Source of the DNA: Cinnamomum chago | Lineage: Eukaryota > Streptophyta > Magnoliopsida > Laurales > Lauraceae | Assembly (NCBI GenBank): GCA_038049695.1 | Contig: CP142454.1 | Span: forward strand, 16,872,501 to 16,936,500 | Reading direction: 5' to 3' | DNA length: 64,000 bases | Shown: positions 35,781 to 47,026 of the stretch, in pieces | Layout of the letters: the number at the start of each line of letters is the position of its first letter | Numbering within the stretch: position 1 is the first letter of the stretch | Made by a program: the position numbers and the translations under genes | The notes under the pieces: generated by a model | Databases searched by the model: none | What the model was told of the DNA's origin: nothing | What the model saw: the letters and a program-made list of their open reading frames with translations, nothing else

Positions 35781-36656
35781 ATTCACCACCTCCAATAGGG
35801 CCATTTGCCTTTCATGCGAGTATTGGAAAACGGGTTGAAAACATGGAAAATGTTACAAGCGCATAACATGTTTGTTAAAATTACCATTTTCTTTCGAGTA
35901 CATTTGATAGTTTTAGAAAAATACCTAAAATCACAGAATTTTTTAATTTCTTTGGACACCCAATCATGCCCTTAACCTCTTCATCCGTGGTCCACAAATT
36001 TAATGGCTTCATATTAAAAAAAAGATTCAACCATCGATCTAACAATTCAATCCATTCAGATGTATGTCAATCCTTGAGATAAGTGACTATCAGAAAGTCC
36101 TTATTTATACATGGCTTGGATGGGTTATCACTGAAAAAGAGCTCAAACCATAATGTTCAATTCTACGATAATGTTCAATTCTGTTCCGGTCCCAAGCCCA
36201 ATTTAACATTGTAGTGGAACATTCTAGCAATCCATTTAATTTTGGTGTGTACCGTTCAGAAAAGAAAAATGCATGAAAGTAAAATAACTAAAAAATGCCA
36301 AAAATTGGAAGAAAAAAAATTACTGCAAAAATAATACAAAAAAATCGCATATTCATGTTATTTAAATTAAACTACACTTTAGGATTCACTATGTTATAGT
36401 TTTGACCATATATGAATGAAAGTATGAAATATTAGGACTTATTAACATGTGGGGAATTCCATTTTAATATAGAATGGGAAATTTTTTGACCAGAATTGGG
36501 AGGGTCAGAAGGGAGTTGAAAGTTGGATATTCCATTCAGCCCGCTGCCAATTTTGGGAATTACAGACCACCAGCTGGAAAGGCTAAATAACAATCAGACG
36601 TGTGTGGCCAATACACTACTTGAAATAGGAAAACTTACACCTCATTTACACTTCAC

Positions 36657-36892
36657 AATTTTTTTTTTTTTTTCTCTCTAACAGAGGTTCCCAATCTTTT
36701 GAACTAGACTACTCCCTCCAGGCCCAGAGAAAAACCGAGTAAAACCCCTATGGCCCCTAGGTGGTAGCACAAGTGGACTCAACTTTCGATTCCTGAAAAG
36801 AGAAAAATCGAGAGTCAATACCAAACCTCTAGCTCTGAAAAAGAAAGGAACCGTAGTCTTGACCACTCGGCCAACCCTTGAGGTTAACCATT
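36657..36892 (-). mobile_element. tRNA-derived SINE with poly(A) tail and target duplication
   Basis: On the - strand it starts with a tRNA-like head, 'gggttggccgagtggtcaag', carrying a good pol III A box (TGGCCGAGTGG); a weaker B-box-like 'ggaatcgaaag' follows. It ends in an A run of about 15 bases. The flanks are matching 13-mers differing at one base: atttacacatcac (36893-36905) and atttacacttcac (36644-36656). The head resembles a Leu or Ser tRNA start. Length is about 236 bp. Confidence 0.8.
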
Positions 36893-37402
36893 ATTTACAC
36901 ATCACATGCATAAACCTAAATGACACGTACAAAACAATTGCATCATCACACCTGTTTTTTTCTCCAATTCTAACCGCTAATTCTTTTTTTTTTCTCTTTT
37001 AAATGGTGACTATAATTAACCATTATTTATTGGAATTCAATTTCATTTATTTCCTTTACATTTATGATCAAATGAATTTTAGACCCACCAAAAATGATAA
37101 TTGCAGTAACGTCAGTGTGGGCAGAAAGATCGATCGCATAAGACATAACTGAATAAATATATAAAAGGATAAGAAAAACAAATAGAAACTAAAGTTTATA
37201 TAAGCCATAATATTAAGTAAATCTGAATTTGGTGGGAACCATGCAGCTCAAAATCAACACAATCATAAGTAGGAAATAAAGGATAAGTTTTAACAGAAAT
37301 TTCCTAATCCTGATGGCACTTACGGTAACTGTTTCCTGTCAGATTACCAGCTATTCATTAACCTTGTTCCAACATAAAACCCTACAAAATTGCAAACAAC
37401 TC

Positions 37403-37440
37403 ATTCACTTGCCGGTGTGCTTTGGCTTTGTGCGTAATCA
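37403..37440. repeat. Partial duplicate of the HD2 copy A last exon
   Basis: 'attcacttgcc', 'gtgtgctttggctttgtg' and 'taatca' repeat, with changes, the end of the zinc-finger exon at 37451-37490 ('cttgcc', 'gtgctttgcctttgtg', 'tgattgc'). Copy B has only one such block, so this is a local duplication just after the stop codon of copy A. Confidence 0.6.
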
Positions 37441-37450
37441 ATCATTCACT

Positions 37451-40400
37451 TCACTTGCCCTCGTGCTTTGCCTTTGTGTGTGATTGCAAAGCATTATCTG
37501 AGTTAAAAGTCCTGCACAATTTGAGATGAGTGAATAATTTAGAATCAAGCATAATTTATACAATCTTGCAAGAAACGTGGAAAGATGCTCTCAGGTAAAG
37601 TAAAAGGGCAATATAAGCCTTTTGTGATGATGATCAAATGGCAAATCACACAGCTGAAAATGAATAGCAGCTTTAATAATAAAAAAAAAAAGTAAAATTT
37701 GATAATATGATATACTTTGTAATATATGTAGAAATTAAAAAAATTACATGATGGAAAAAATAAAAAATAAAAAACAAAGACAGAAAAATGGAAAAACCCA
37801 AGAGATGGCAAAGGGTGTGTGCAGGTGTAGGAGAGAACTCTGCTCTCAGCAGAGTAAGAATATAATGCATTCCTAACTTCACATTTCTTTGTCGAGGAAA
37901 ATCAGTTCATTTTCTCTCTTTTCCACAAGAAAAAAGGGCCGCACCAAATGAAGGAAGAATGAGTTACATGGAAGATCAAAGAAACCCGTCATTGCACACA
38001 CACAAAAAGTTTACCATCAAGAACAACCTTATATATAGGCATCTAGGCAAACCCATATTAGATCAGGTGAACTCCTCAGAAATTGGCCCTTTCTAACAAA
38101 GGTTTAGTTTAAGATCAAAGGATAAAGTGTAGATATACAAGGGCTCATCAAAATATCCCTTATTCGATTGGATCACTTAAAAATCAGTATATTAAGATGA
38201 ATCATAGGACTTGGATGCCCCTTGTAGATCGCACTAAACTCTCAAACTCAACACCTATGATATAAGATCCTTCCCTAAAAATTTAAAGGGAGGTGAATCT
38301 ACCAACCATTCCCTTGAAAATTTTACTAGGTAGGAGAGAAATTTTTACTTGCTGCAAGACTTGCAAGTCACTTGGCCACCAGATTTTGGGGTATTTGGCT
38401 TTCCAGCCGGTTTTGAAGGGTAAGGCGTTGCTGTATGGCCTCCCTTCTTGCCATCAGAACCTGCACATATTTGTCGCACTAAGTAACCTTACATAAATTG
38501 GAAATAAGTTACAGAAATGGATCAATATGTATTTCTTCAACAAAAAAGAAATTGGCAACCAGAGAATGTAACAGAATCATGTGCTGTGGACCAACAATTT
38601 ATCAAAAGTCATTTTGTCATTTACAGAGCTAGAAAAATCACCTGATTTTTGTCCACTTTGTGGAACCAACTTGGCTTTCTTTTCTGGAATAGGTGTCTTC
38701 GTGGCAGATTCCACAGGTCGCTTTTTACTCATTTCAACCTTAAAGAAACGGGAAAAAAGGAAGGTCAGGATGTGATGTAGAACAAAGAATAAATAAACTT
38801 CCCCAATAAATTTCACAAATTTGGCATGCAAGTTGATGCAGCCCGACACAAGGCTAGAGCCCGCAGGCCCTGATGGACCATCTGATGGGGTCCACATAGT
38901 TGTATTACTTAATAATGGTTGCTTCCTAAATTATAAGTTGTTTAGGATTAGATATTAGTAGTATTACTTAAGAAGGGTTGCTTTCAAAATTATAAGTTGA
39001 TTAGGATTAGATATTTTCCTTATTTAGGACTCTACTACTCTATGTATACATAAGAACTTATCGTAATGAAGGATGCTTTGTTAATCAATTCAAGTTATCG
39101 TGAGTTTCTCTCGTGTTATGGTTTGTGCTGTGCCTTGGGGCTGGAATCCTTTTGGATTCGAGAGATTTGTCTACACTTTCGATCGAGGTTCCGAGGCTGC
39201 GCCACAAGTAAATTAAATAAGAGTAGCCACAAACCTTCTTTGGGGTCGCTTCATCTTCATCAGAGCTTACTTCATCTGAATCATCTTCATCTTCATCGTC
39301 ATCGTCACTTTCATCCCCTGCTTCAACCATATCCTGAAAGCAAATTACAAAAAATATATATCTTACATCATATCTTCAACGCTGAGCCAGTAGCACTACT
39401 AGCTATAGAGATCTTGGCAAAATTAAGACACATTGACAAAAATTGTAAATAAGATTTCTAACACAATGTAAAAGGCTGAGTGAGCTTCAATAGAAATGAA
39501 AAATTAGACAGAAGCAAATAAGAAATAATTTCACAAAACAATCCTAAGCTGCAACTAAAATAAGGGAACTATTGAAATAAATGCCCTAGTTTCATGATCT
39601 CTTTCTAATTCTTGTAATTAGCATGATTTTGGCCACAGTTAATGAAACTAAATCAAGCAAAATAGGAACCTTTACATATCCACTGATATACCCATGCTGC
39701 ACTGATATATAAGATTGTTTTGGCCCTTTCAATTAAATTAAAAATAATATATAGTGAGAAATTATAAATCTTTGTTTAAAGTTCTTTAGATGTAAATAAA
39801 ATAAAAAAATAGAATATTAGAGTGGCGAGAATGAAGTTTCAATATATTTTAAGTTCCAGATTAAATACACGGAAATTCAGAATGAGTGAAGGTTTAATCC
39901 TTCCATTTTAGGTATATGCTCTAAAATAAAAGAATACCATAAACTGTTTCTTGCATTGAATTTTACGTCCTTAACCAAATTACAATGACAGCAAATAATA
40001 GAGATAAACATGATAAATCAAATTTTAAAACTAAACTTAAATCCTATTAGGCCTTGTATGGTATCTCCACTCTTATTTCAAGACAGCCATCCAAAATAGA
40101 GCCATAAAAAAATATAAATAAATAAATAAAAAGACACTAAAGCTCTTATTTTCACCTGCCCAAAAATGGGGCCTTTCATTTCAAAAGGATTTGCCTGTAC
40201 TTCTCTGAAGTGGGTAGAGGGTAGAATTGTGTGCAAAATGTCTACCCGCTTTAAGCATTTAGACAAATAGAGGTTGGAAATAGTGATGCCAAACATGGAC
40301 TAAGATATCTTCAAAATATACTGTAGTATCATTATCGTTCTAACACCTCTCAAACTCAAGATCTCTGAAACTTGAGTTAGGATAGCAATAATCTGGTGAG

Positions 40401-43400
40401 TCTAACAGTTCAGATGCCAATCGTAGCCAATGTGCATTGATGGTGCAGATGAGTTGTAAACAAATGCAGGCATCGATCAGATTCAAAGATTTGATCTGGA
40501 GACAATTTGAAGATCCAAATCAGAAAGAAATGATAATATTCAAAGATCCGATCCACAAACAAACAATCAGATTCACGGATCTGATCCAGAAGCAAACAAT
40601 CAGACTAGGAGATTCACATATATGTGCCACTTGACACTAGGACGAAGCTCAGCAGAGAAGTAGAGAACAATAAGATCCGATTCAAACAGCTCAAAAGCGA
40701 AAGATGAAAACAGAGACGAGGTTATGAATACAGATGGGTCATTTTATTTTTATCTTATGACATGGGTATTCCCGAGTTTTATGAGCCAACAAGACTAATC
40801 CCCCGGGTGGTGCCCACTAAACCCACACAAATGCACACCAGGTGAATTTGGGCCGGTTTTAGAACACATGACATGAGAAGCAAACCCATGCCTTATGCCA
40901 CTCCACCAAATACACGTGTTCTGCCATTGGATAGTGCAAGAACGGGAGAACTGGTGCTACTTCACTGTGCAGACAGAGTTTAGCAATGGATCAGACTCAA
41001 GAATGCAAATGCAGCTATATTGAGTTTACCAATGTTGATCAACGCAAATTCAGATGCAGCATTATTGGATGAAGAGTGCTCCTTGATCAATTTCAGATCA
41101 TTGTTGTAGTGATGAATACGAAATGGACAAAGTAGAGAATAATGGTTGTAGGATACTGTAAGCAGATTGAAGAGAGGAGACAGTATGTCCCCTCGATCAA
41201 GAGGGGATCAAGGGGCTGAGATCTTATCCACAATAGACTCTCAACTCTGATAAATGGTTAAAATTAAGAAATGTGGCTCCAGTACCATGTAAAATAAAAG
41301 AATACCATAAACATGTTCCCTGCATTGACTATTGACATCCCTAAATAGATTACAATGATAGTAAATCAAAGAGAAAGATAAACATCATATCTCAAAATTG
41401 AAATCTAATCCTAAATCCTTGTCTTAAGATCTCTTCAAAACGTACCAAAAATCCCTTTTCCAAACCAACAAGACTCAATTTTGGCTGAATTTAAAACCCT
41501 GGTTATTAGATAATAAATGCATCAATTTTTACATAGTACTTATCTCTGTTACATACCTCATCATCATCTGAATCTTCTTCATCAGATTCCTCATCATCAG
41601 AATCATCATTACGCTTTTTTGGTTCCACTATTTTCTCCTTCGGTTTAGCATCAGAAGATTCAGGCTTGGTAGCATTGGCCTTAATAGAAGCTGGCTTGGG
41701 CTTCTCATCCTTGACCTCATTATTTCCTAAAGCATCAATGTCATGTCACAATGAAGTAATGCCAAAAACATGCATTTCATTGTTACATACATTAAATTCA
41801 ATTTCAAGAAAAAGTGAGAAAAACACACCATTTTCTTTTCCTAGGAGTGGATGTTCACCTTCAGAATCATACTCAGAATCTGTAAGTTTTGAAATTAGAT
41901 AAGATTTCACATATTGAAGGAAAATGTATCAGAATAATGCAGAGTAAAAAAAAGAGTCCAAAATAAACATTTCAAAGTTACCTGAGAAGTCCTCAGTAGA
42001 AACCATGAGAAGAGCATATGGTCAAGGATCAAAACATATAACAGAATATCCACCCAAAGTAATAAGTCTACACAAAGAAGTCATTCAACAACAAGGAAAC
42101 ACTTGAAAATAGAGAATCAAAAGGATATTCTTCTTCGCTGATGGTTGTATAATAACCACAAAAGTAAACACTCCCATGCTTCCAGTTGTGAGATAGTTCA
42201 AATTCTTTCTCAAAAACCAGATCGAGTGACATATGCGTACACTTCTCTGAGGAAAGTATCCCAATGACTATCTTCTGATCACCAACCTTCACTGAGAGGG
42301 GTACAGAGTCACTTCCTTTGTCCTTTTTTACCTCACCCAGTGATGCCTACAAGAGAGCAAAAACAGCATTTCATTGCAAAATGCAAACATTAATAAGCAT
42401 TTCATACATTAATAAACAAACTTACACTATTCCAAAAATAATAATAAATAAACAGACTTGTTTGATTTCAGACAAGTACCTGAGAGAGATGCAAAAGTTT
42501 GCCATCAGTTGCAGGATCACACTTAATAGGCTGTCCAGCTTTCACCTCAACACCTGTACAACATAAAACATTATAGAAGAGCACACTTCAGCATGAATTA
42601 GTAAAATGGAAACCAAAAATAAGTTTGGTTATAGCAAATGATACAGCCCCAATATTTTCTAATTCATAATATCATATGAACAATCTTCCTTTTATTAGAG
42701 TGTCACATTATTTTTCACAATATTGAATTCTATCTTTTTTCATTCATATATCACATCATAATGATTCATTGTATTCATCATTTTTTCACTTCTATTTCCA
42801 TCTTCTAACATTTGGGTCTGACTTGCATCTAAAACTCTGGACAAATCAAGCCTTTTTATGTTACTTAAGATGGAGGAGCCAATGTTTTAATGATTAAAGA
42901 AAAGATCTCTATTGATATAGAAACAAATCCATAAATGTCCATCAAATAACCCACCCTAGTAAATCAGAACAAGGACTTTCACCCTTAACTTTTTTTTCTT
43001 ACTTAATACTACATTCCAACTCAGCTTAGCTTGAATTCCTAGGTCCATTCAAACAAACAGACCATTAAGGTTAAAATAAATAAATAAATACAGACATTTC
43101 AGTGCTAGCTAGGCATATTCAATGATCAAAACCAGGACCAAACAGCAATACCAACAAAGGAAGAAAAAAACAAGGTGAAAATCCCAGATCACCCATTTCA
43201 AGCATGAGCTAGAAAGATATAGAGAGGAAGAAGATGATGGTGGTGGTAATGGGTACAAAGATGGAGAAAAAGATCTAGAAACATGAGAACATGGGAGAAC
43301 CACACATGGATAAACCAGAATCTAAAATCTGATTTTGTTGAAAACCAAAGTACTGAAAGATAGATGAAAGAAGACTTAAACGGAAGCGTAACCATGCAAG

Positions 43401-43595
43401 AAATAAGCTACAGAACAAGATCAAAACAAACAGTTCAAATAGATGACAGCTGAAGCTCGATGAAATGGAAACAAACCCTAAAAATATACAAAAGTCCTCA
43501 AACAAAAACCCTAGGTAAACCCTAGCCTGGAAAAGGAAGAAGAGATTGAGAGAAATGAAATCAGAGACTACTTAGTACTTACCCCAAAACTCCAT
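37451..43595 (-). CDS. HD2-type (plant nucleoplasmin-like) histone deacetylase, copy A
   Basis: Exons in transcript order: 43595-43583, 42553-42480, 42346-42129, 41995-41982, 41879-41829, 41726-41557, 39333-39235, 38738-38642, 38460-38349 and 37511-37451, giving 302 aa with every phase consistent. Plant HD2 proteins act in the nucleolus and nucleus as oligomeric histone-binding proteins linked to H3 deacetylation and rRNA gene silencing; whether they are enzymes themselves is disputed. Seen here: the diagnostic MEFWG start, the HLSQASLGE core, FEKEFELSHNWKHGSVYFCGY, acidic Asp/Glu tracts, a basic KKRP...EKKAKL stretch (likely NLS), and a C2H2 finger with C278, C281, H294 and H299. The finger is split by the last intron at CKSCSK/TFNS. 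Exon 4 is only 14 nt and follows a U12-type AT-AC intron. Intron 7 carries a solo LTR absent from copy B. Copy B lies upstream in the same orientation. Confidence 0.92.
38834..39204. mobile_element. Solo LTR (371 bp) with target duplication CAAGT in HD2 copy A intron 7
   Basis: It starts TGATGCAGCC and ends GGCTGCGCCA, imperfect inverted ends with TG...CA. CAAGT flanks both sides (38829-38833 and 39205-39209). The matching intron of copy B is only 120 bp and lacks it, so insertion followed the gene duplication or was lost from B. A 'ttataagttg(t/a)ttaggattagatatt' block occurs twice inside. Confidence 0.85.
40050..40304. mobile_element. MITE with 'tttggcatc' type ends in HD2 copy A intron 6
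   Basis: 'ccttgtatggtatctccact' at the left is answered by the reverse complement of 'agtgatgccaaacatgga' at the right. A related right end occurs near 1900-1970, and a related left end ('gcattgtttggtacctctac') near 44225. Non-coding. Confidence 0.45.
41996..42128 (-). other. U12-type AT-AC intron (133 bp) in HD2 copy A
   Basis: The intron opens with ATATCCTTT, an exact match to the AT-AC class U12 5' splice site. It contains TCCTTGAC, a good U12 branch-site match, and closes in TCTAC before exon 4. Only the AC end keeps frame: exon 3 ends in phase 2, and the 14-nt exon 4 brings the acidic DEDFSDSE run into frame. No GT donor near this point fits the phases with exon 4 included. The A to AC distance of about 26 nt is long for this class. 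Confidence 0.75.
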
Positions 43596-43718
43596 CCCGA
43601 CAGAAGAAATGAAAGTTTAAGATTGGTTGGTTGGAGAGAGGTTTGGAGGTCTGAAAGAGAGGAGGAAGCAACAAGGAGACTGTGAGAACTATGAACGCTT
43701 TGTGGGGGTTTACAATGG

Positions 43719-43761
43719 CATTTATCAAGGAATTCCCGCTTACACAGAAGTGCTAGGGTTT
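43719..43761 (-). promoter_or_regulatory. Core promoter of HD2 copy A
   Basis: Reading the - strand: a telo-box (aaaccctag, 43761-43753), an E2F-like agcgggaatt (43740-43731), then a TATA-like gataaatg (43726-43719), about 125 bp before the ATG at 43595. The order E2F-like site, TATA, then 'gtaaacc' is shared with copy B, so it was inherited from the common parent gene. Telo-boxes and E2F sites are typical of plant genes tied to growth and ribosome production. Function here is inferred. Confidence 0.55.
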
Positions 43762-46700
43762 CCGACCTTTTTTTTTCAAATTATCAAGAAAGCCCTCCCC
43801 TCTTTATCCATATTTCAAACAAAACTACTGCTATCAATTGATGATAATACCATAAAAGCCACATAGATTGTTTGTTCCTCTCCATCAAATTTGTTGGGTT
43901 TTTTTTTTTTTAAGTTCCATAATAATAATAAAAGGGGTATTAGCTGCATGACTTTCTTTAGATGTCACATTTGCCCCTACAATGGTTAGAGTTTAAATAT
44001 TTTCCACAAAATTGTTTGTACAAAGCAGTGCGATATTACATGGCCCTAAAATATCGCATTATAAAATGTGTGCGATGGCTCACTATTCTAGAATATTGCA
44101 TTAACAAGTTTATGAGAAATACTGAAACTTTGATTGTTCAATGGTGAATATCAAGTGTAATTAAATCCCCGCAATATCCCAAATAGATCATATCACCTAT
44201 CCAAGAAGATATACGATCAAAACTAAGGCATTGTTTGGTACCTCTACTCTTTTTTGGATAAAGTCGTTAAAAATCAATCGTAAAAAAAAAATGAGGCTAT
44301 AATCAAAAGAAGTGTTTGATGATATAAGGATCATTCTTATATAGACTTTTTTTATATTAATTAATAGTTGGAAGTTTTTTACAAATTTCTCAAGATCCAC
44401 AAAAATATCAAGCCTTGAAAATTGACCATATAGTTGTGTTCAACCTTCCAAAGATATCTAATGGTTTCGATCTTGTGTTTGGGGCCCACATAATCTGAAA
44501 AATTACATTTGATGACTCACATTTTTTTTACATATATTGAGATTGATGATAATCCAACGACTGAAATTTTGTCTCATGGCCATGTCAGATATTGTGAACA
44601 TTTCCAACGGTTTGGATCTTGATCTACCATCTTAGATCTTTAAGAAAAAAATAAAACAGACTACGCAAGAATAGGTTAGGAACGTTGTGCCTCTATTTTA
44701 TTTTTTTTCCCTCTAATTTCTACATGCATCCAATGGTGGGTTGTGGGAAATTGAGGCATTGCCTCTATTTCTCTACACCATTTAGAGGTTGCCAAATATC
44801 TCCATTATCAAAATCCCTATCCGATCTAAAGATTTTGAGGAATATAAGCAAATAATAATGATGATGATGCTGCAGCCAAATAAGGGCTAAATCCTAGCGT
44901 ATAGACATCTAGAACTCCATTACATAAGGAGTTCATTCCTCTATCCCCTTGGTTACACCATGACCATGAGTGGACAAGTCACACTCCACCACATCAGCCG
45001 CCACGCAAACATAAATCATGCGGACATATTCCCCATCCAATTCTAGTTTTAAAAGCCATTGTTTGTGGGAGACACGGTTGACTGTGATTGATCTACTCAT
45101 GGTCACCGTACAACTAAAGCTAAAGCCTTCGAGGTCCGGACTCATTACTTAGATAGTAAGATAGTAAGCTAGGGAGTAGGCCTGGGATCCTCATCCATCT
45201 GGTCACTAGAGGCATCAATTTTTGTACCATCCCCAACCATCAATGACATTTGATTGAGGATGATGAGCTTTCTTTTTATGAAATTCTTCCACAGACGTGA
45301 GTGCTACTTTAGCTTCTCACATGAATCACATCACAAGAAATGAAGGTGTATTGTTGCAAGTATTTTTGAGATAGGAAGTGGGCCCCAGCAGGAATATTGC
45401 CTGTTTAGAAACCACTGAATAGTATGTGCATAATAACTTCCATAATAATAATTAAAAAAAAAGACTATGTTGACATTTTAAGTCCTTCTTGCCCAACCCT
45501 CTGGAACAAACCGGATGAATAGAAGGACCCAAGCCAAAAGCCTAAAACATCATTGTCCTATGATCTACCTGACCAGAGAAAGTAAGAGTTGGGCGTTTGA
45601 ATTTTTGAGTAGACCACACTCCGAAGCTCTTGCTGATAGAGCCAATAATTGGTGGCTATACGAAGGCGAGGCTTGATCCAAGGTAATTGATGGACTGGAA
45701 TACCATGTTCATCTGCAGTAAGGACCCTTATATGCATCTCCCTTCTCTTGCCTTCAAAAGCTTCTGTGATCATGTCATTCATCAAAGGTTATTTGGGTTT
45801 GATGACATATATATAAGTGCACAATCTGAATAACAAAAGCTCGTTGAAATAGTAAATTGTGACAAACATGATCATAAGCCTTTTCAATGTCTTTCCGGCC
45901 AACAAAGAACGCTTACTACAATTTTGCCACATTAGGTGAATCATCTTCTTGGCTACTGTAATATGGTCATTTGTTGCTCCCCTGGTGCGGTACTTTACAA
46001 GGTATTGGGCGATTAACCTCTAGAATCACGTGCAAACCTGTGCCTAGGGCTCAAGGCTCTTATGCTGGGCTACTGGGGAAATACCTTGTAAATGTGCCAG
46101 TAGGATTGGAAGTTTTTTGAACTGAACCCATTTAGTTCAAAGGCAGCTTCCTAGGGGGATCGATAATATACAAAGCCTAAAAAAGCTTAACTTTCCCTGT
46201 TAGTGATGAGAGTGAGAAGGGTGAGAGTGAAACCTTTTTTTCTAATTCATGTCCTTGCAGGGGCCGAATATAATTGTCTAAAATGAAAACATAGTGATTT
46301 TGCATGACCTTAGCCGGCTTCCTTGGTCAGCTTAAAGGGTGGGTTGGCATTAAAATTCCTTCCTCAACGCAACCAAGATGAAGCATATAAATACTTAACA
46401 GTTCTGTCCTCAATAGCCGACCAAATAATTTGCACTAAAACATCTACTATATTTGATTGAAGTGCAAAATAAATTCTCTGACATATCAGAACACCACAAC
46501 CAAGTAACAAATAGCAAGTATTTTCATTGTTTAATAAGAAAAGGAGGCATCCATTTATTACTTTAATAGGTACCATTTCTTTCTTCACCATTGATGCCCC
46601 ACTGGGGGGCAGAGTACCACATTTCCCATAACAAAACCAAAACTGACCATTGGGACCTATAATCAGTTTGGGGGGAACAGATACACACATGGTAACTGAT

Positions 46701-47026
46701 AGTGACCAAAAAACTGATTATGCCGCATAACTTGTTCCCAGAAGCTGCGAAAATTACTTTTCAGAAAAGGGAGAAAAATTTATTGAAGCTGTAGCATTAC
46801 TCTGAAATGTAGTCTTACGATGAACGCTGTATATACTGAGAGTCTGAATTTGATAGAAACATTTAACTCAAATACACAACCGCAAGTGACAGGTAGGGGG
46901 GAAATCAAAAGAAATAGTCTAATCTGTCCACACTCACAAGAACAGTCTGTGTCCAATCAGATCACCAGCTAAGTCATGAACTGCCTTGGAACACAAGTAA
47001 CCCTACAAAATTGCAAATAACAAATT
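43762..47026. other. Intergenic DNA between the two HD2 genes
   Basis: No gene is supported. It is AT-rich, with a MITE-like left end near 44225. The segment beside 47026 should be the 3' UTR of HD2 copy B. Short ORFs here have no recognisable domains. Confidence 0.5.

Larger units (their letters stand above)
34392..37450. other. Convergent intergenic region between HDA9 and the first HD2 gene
   Basis: No gene is supported. The first few hundred bases should be the HDA9 3' UTR. The rest contains an 85-bp tandem duplication (35611-35780), a MITE remnant (about 35950-36070, with 'cctcttcatccgtggtccac' and 'ccacaaatttaatggc') and a SINE (36657-36892). Confidence 0.5.

Noticed and set aside
38290-38496. 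HD2 zinc finger truncated to its first Cys pair in both copies
   Set aside because: The apparent stop lies within a GTAAA splice donor, and in both genes a small downstream exon restores the rest of the C2H2 finger in frame.
42068-42128. Read-through of HD2 exon 3 to SLFSSVSLLLNDFFV as a real protein end
   Set aside because: The diverged copy B reading, the U12 donor consensus and the conserved downstream acidic exons show this is intron sequence.
45558-46690. Small - strand ORFs between the HD2 genes
   Set aside because: No start context, domain or codon pattern of a gene; probably chance frames in intergenic DNA.
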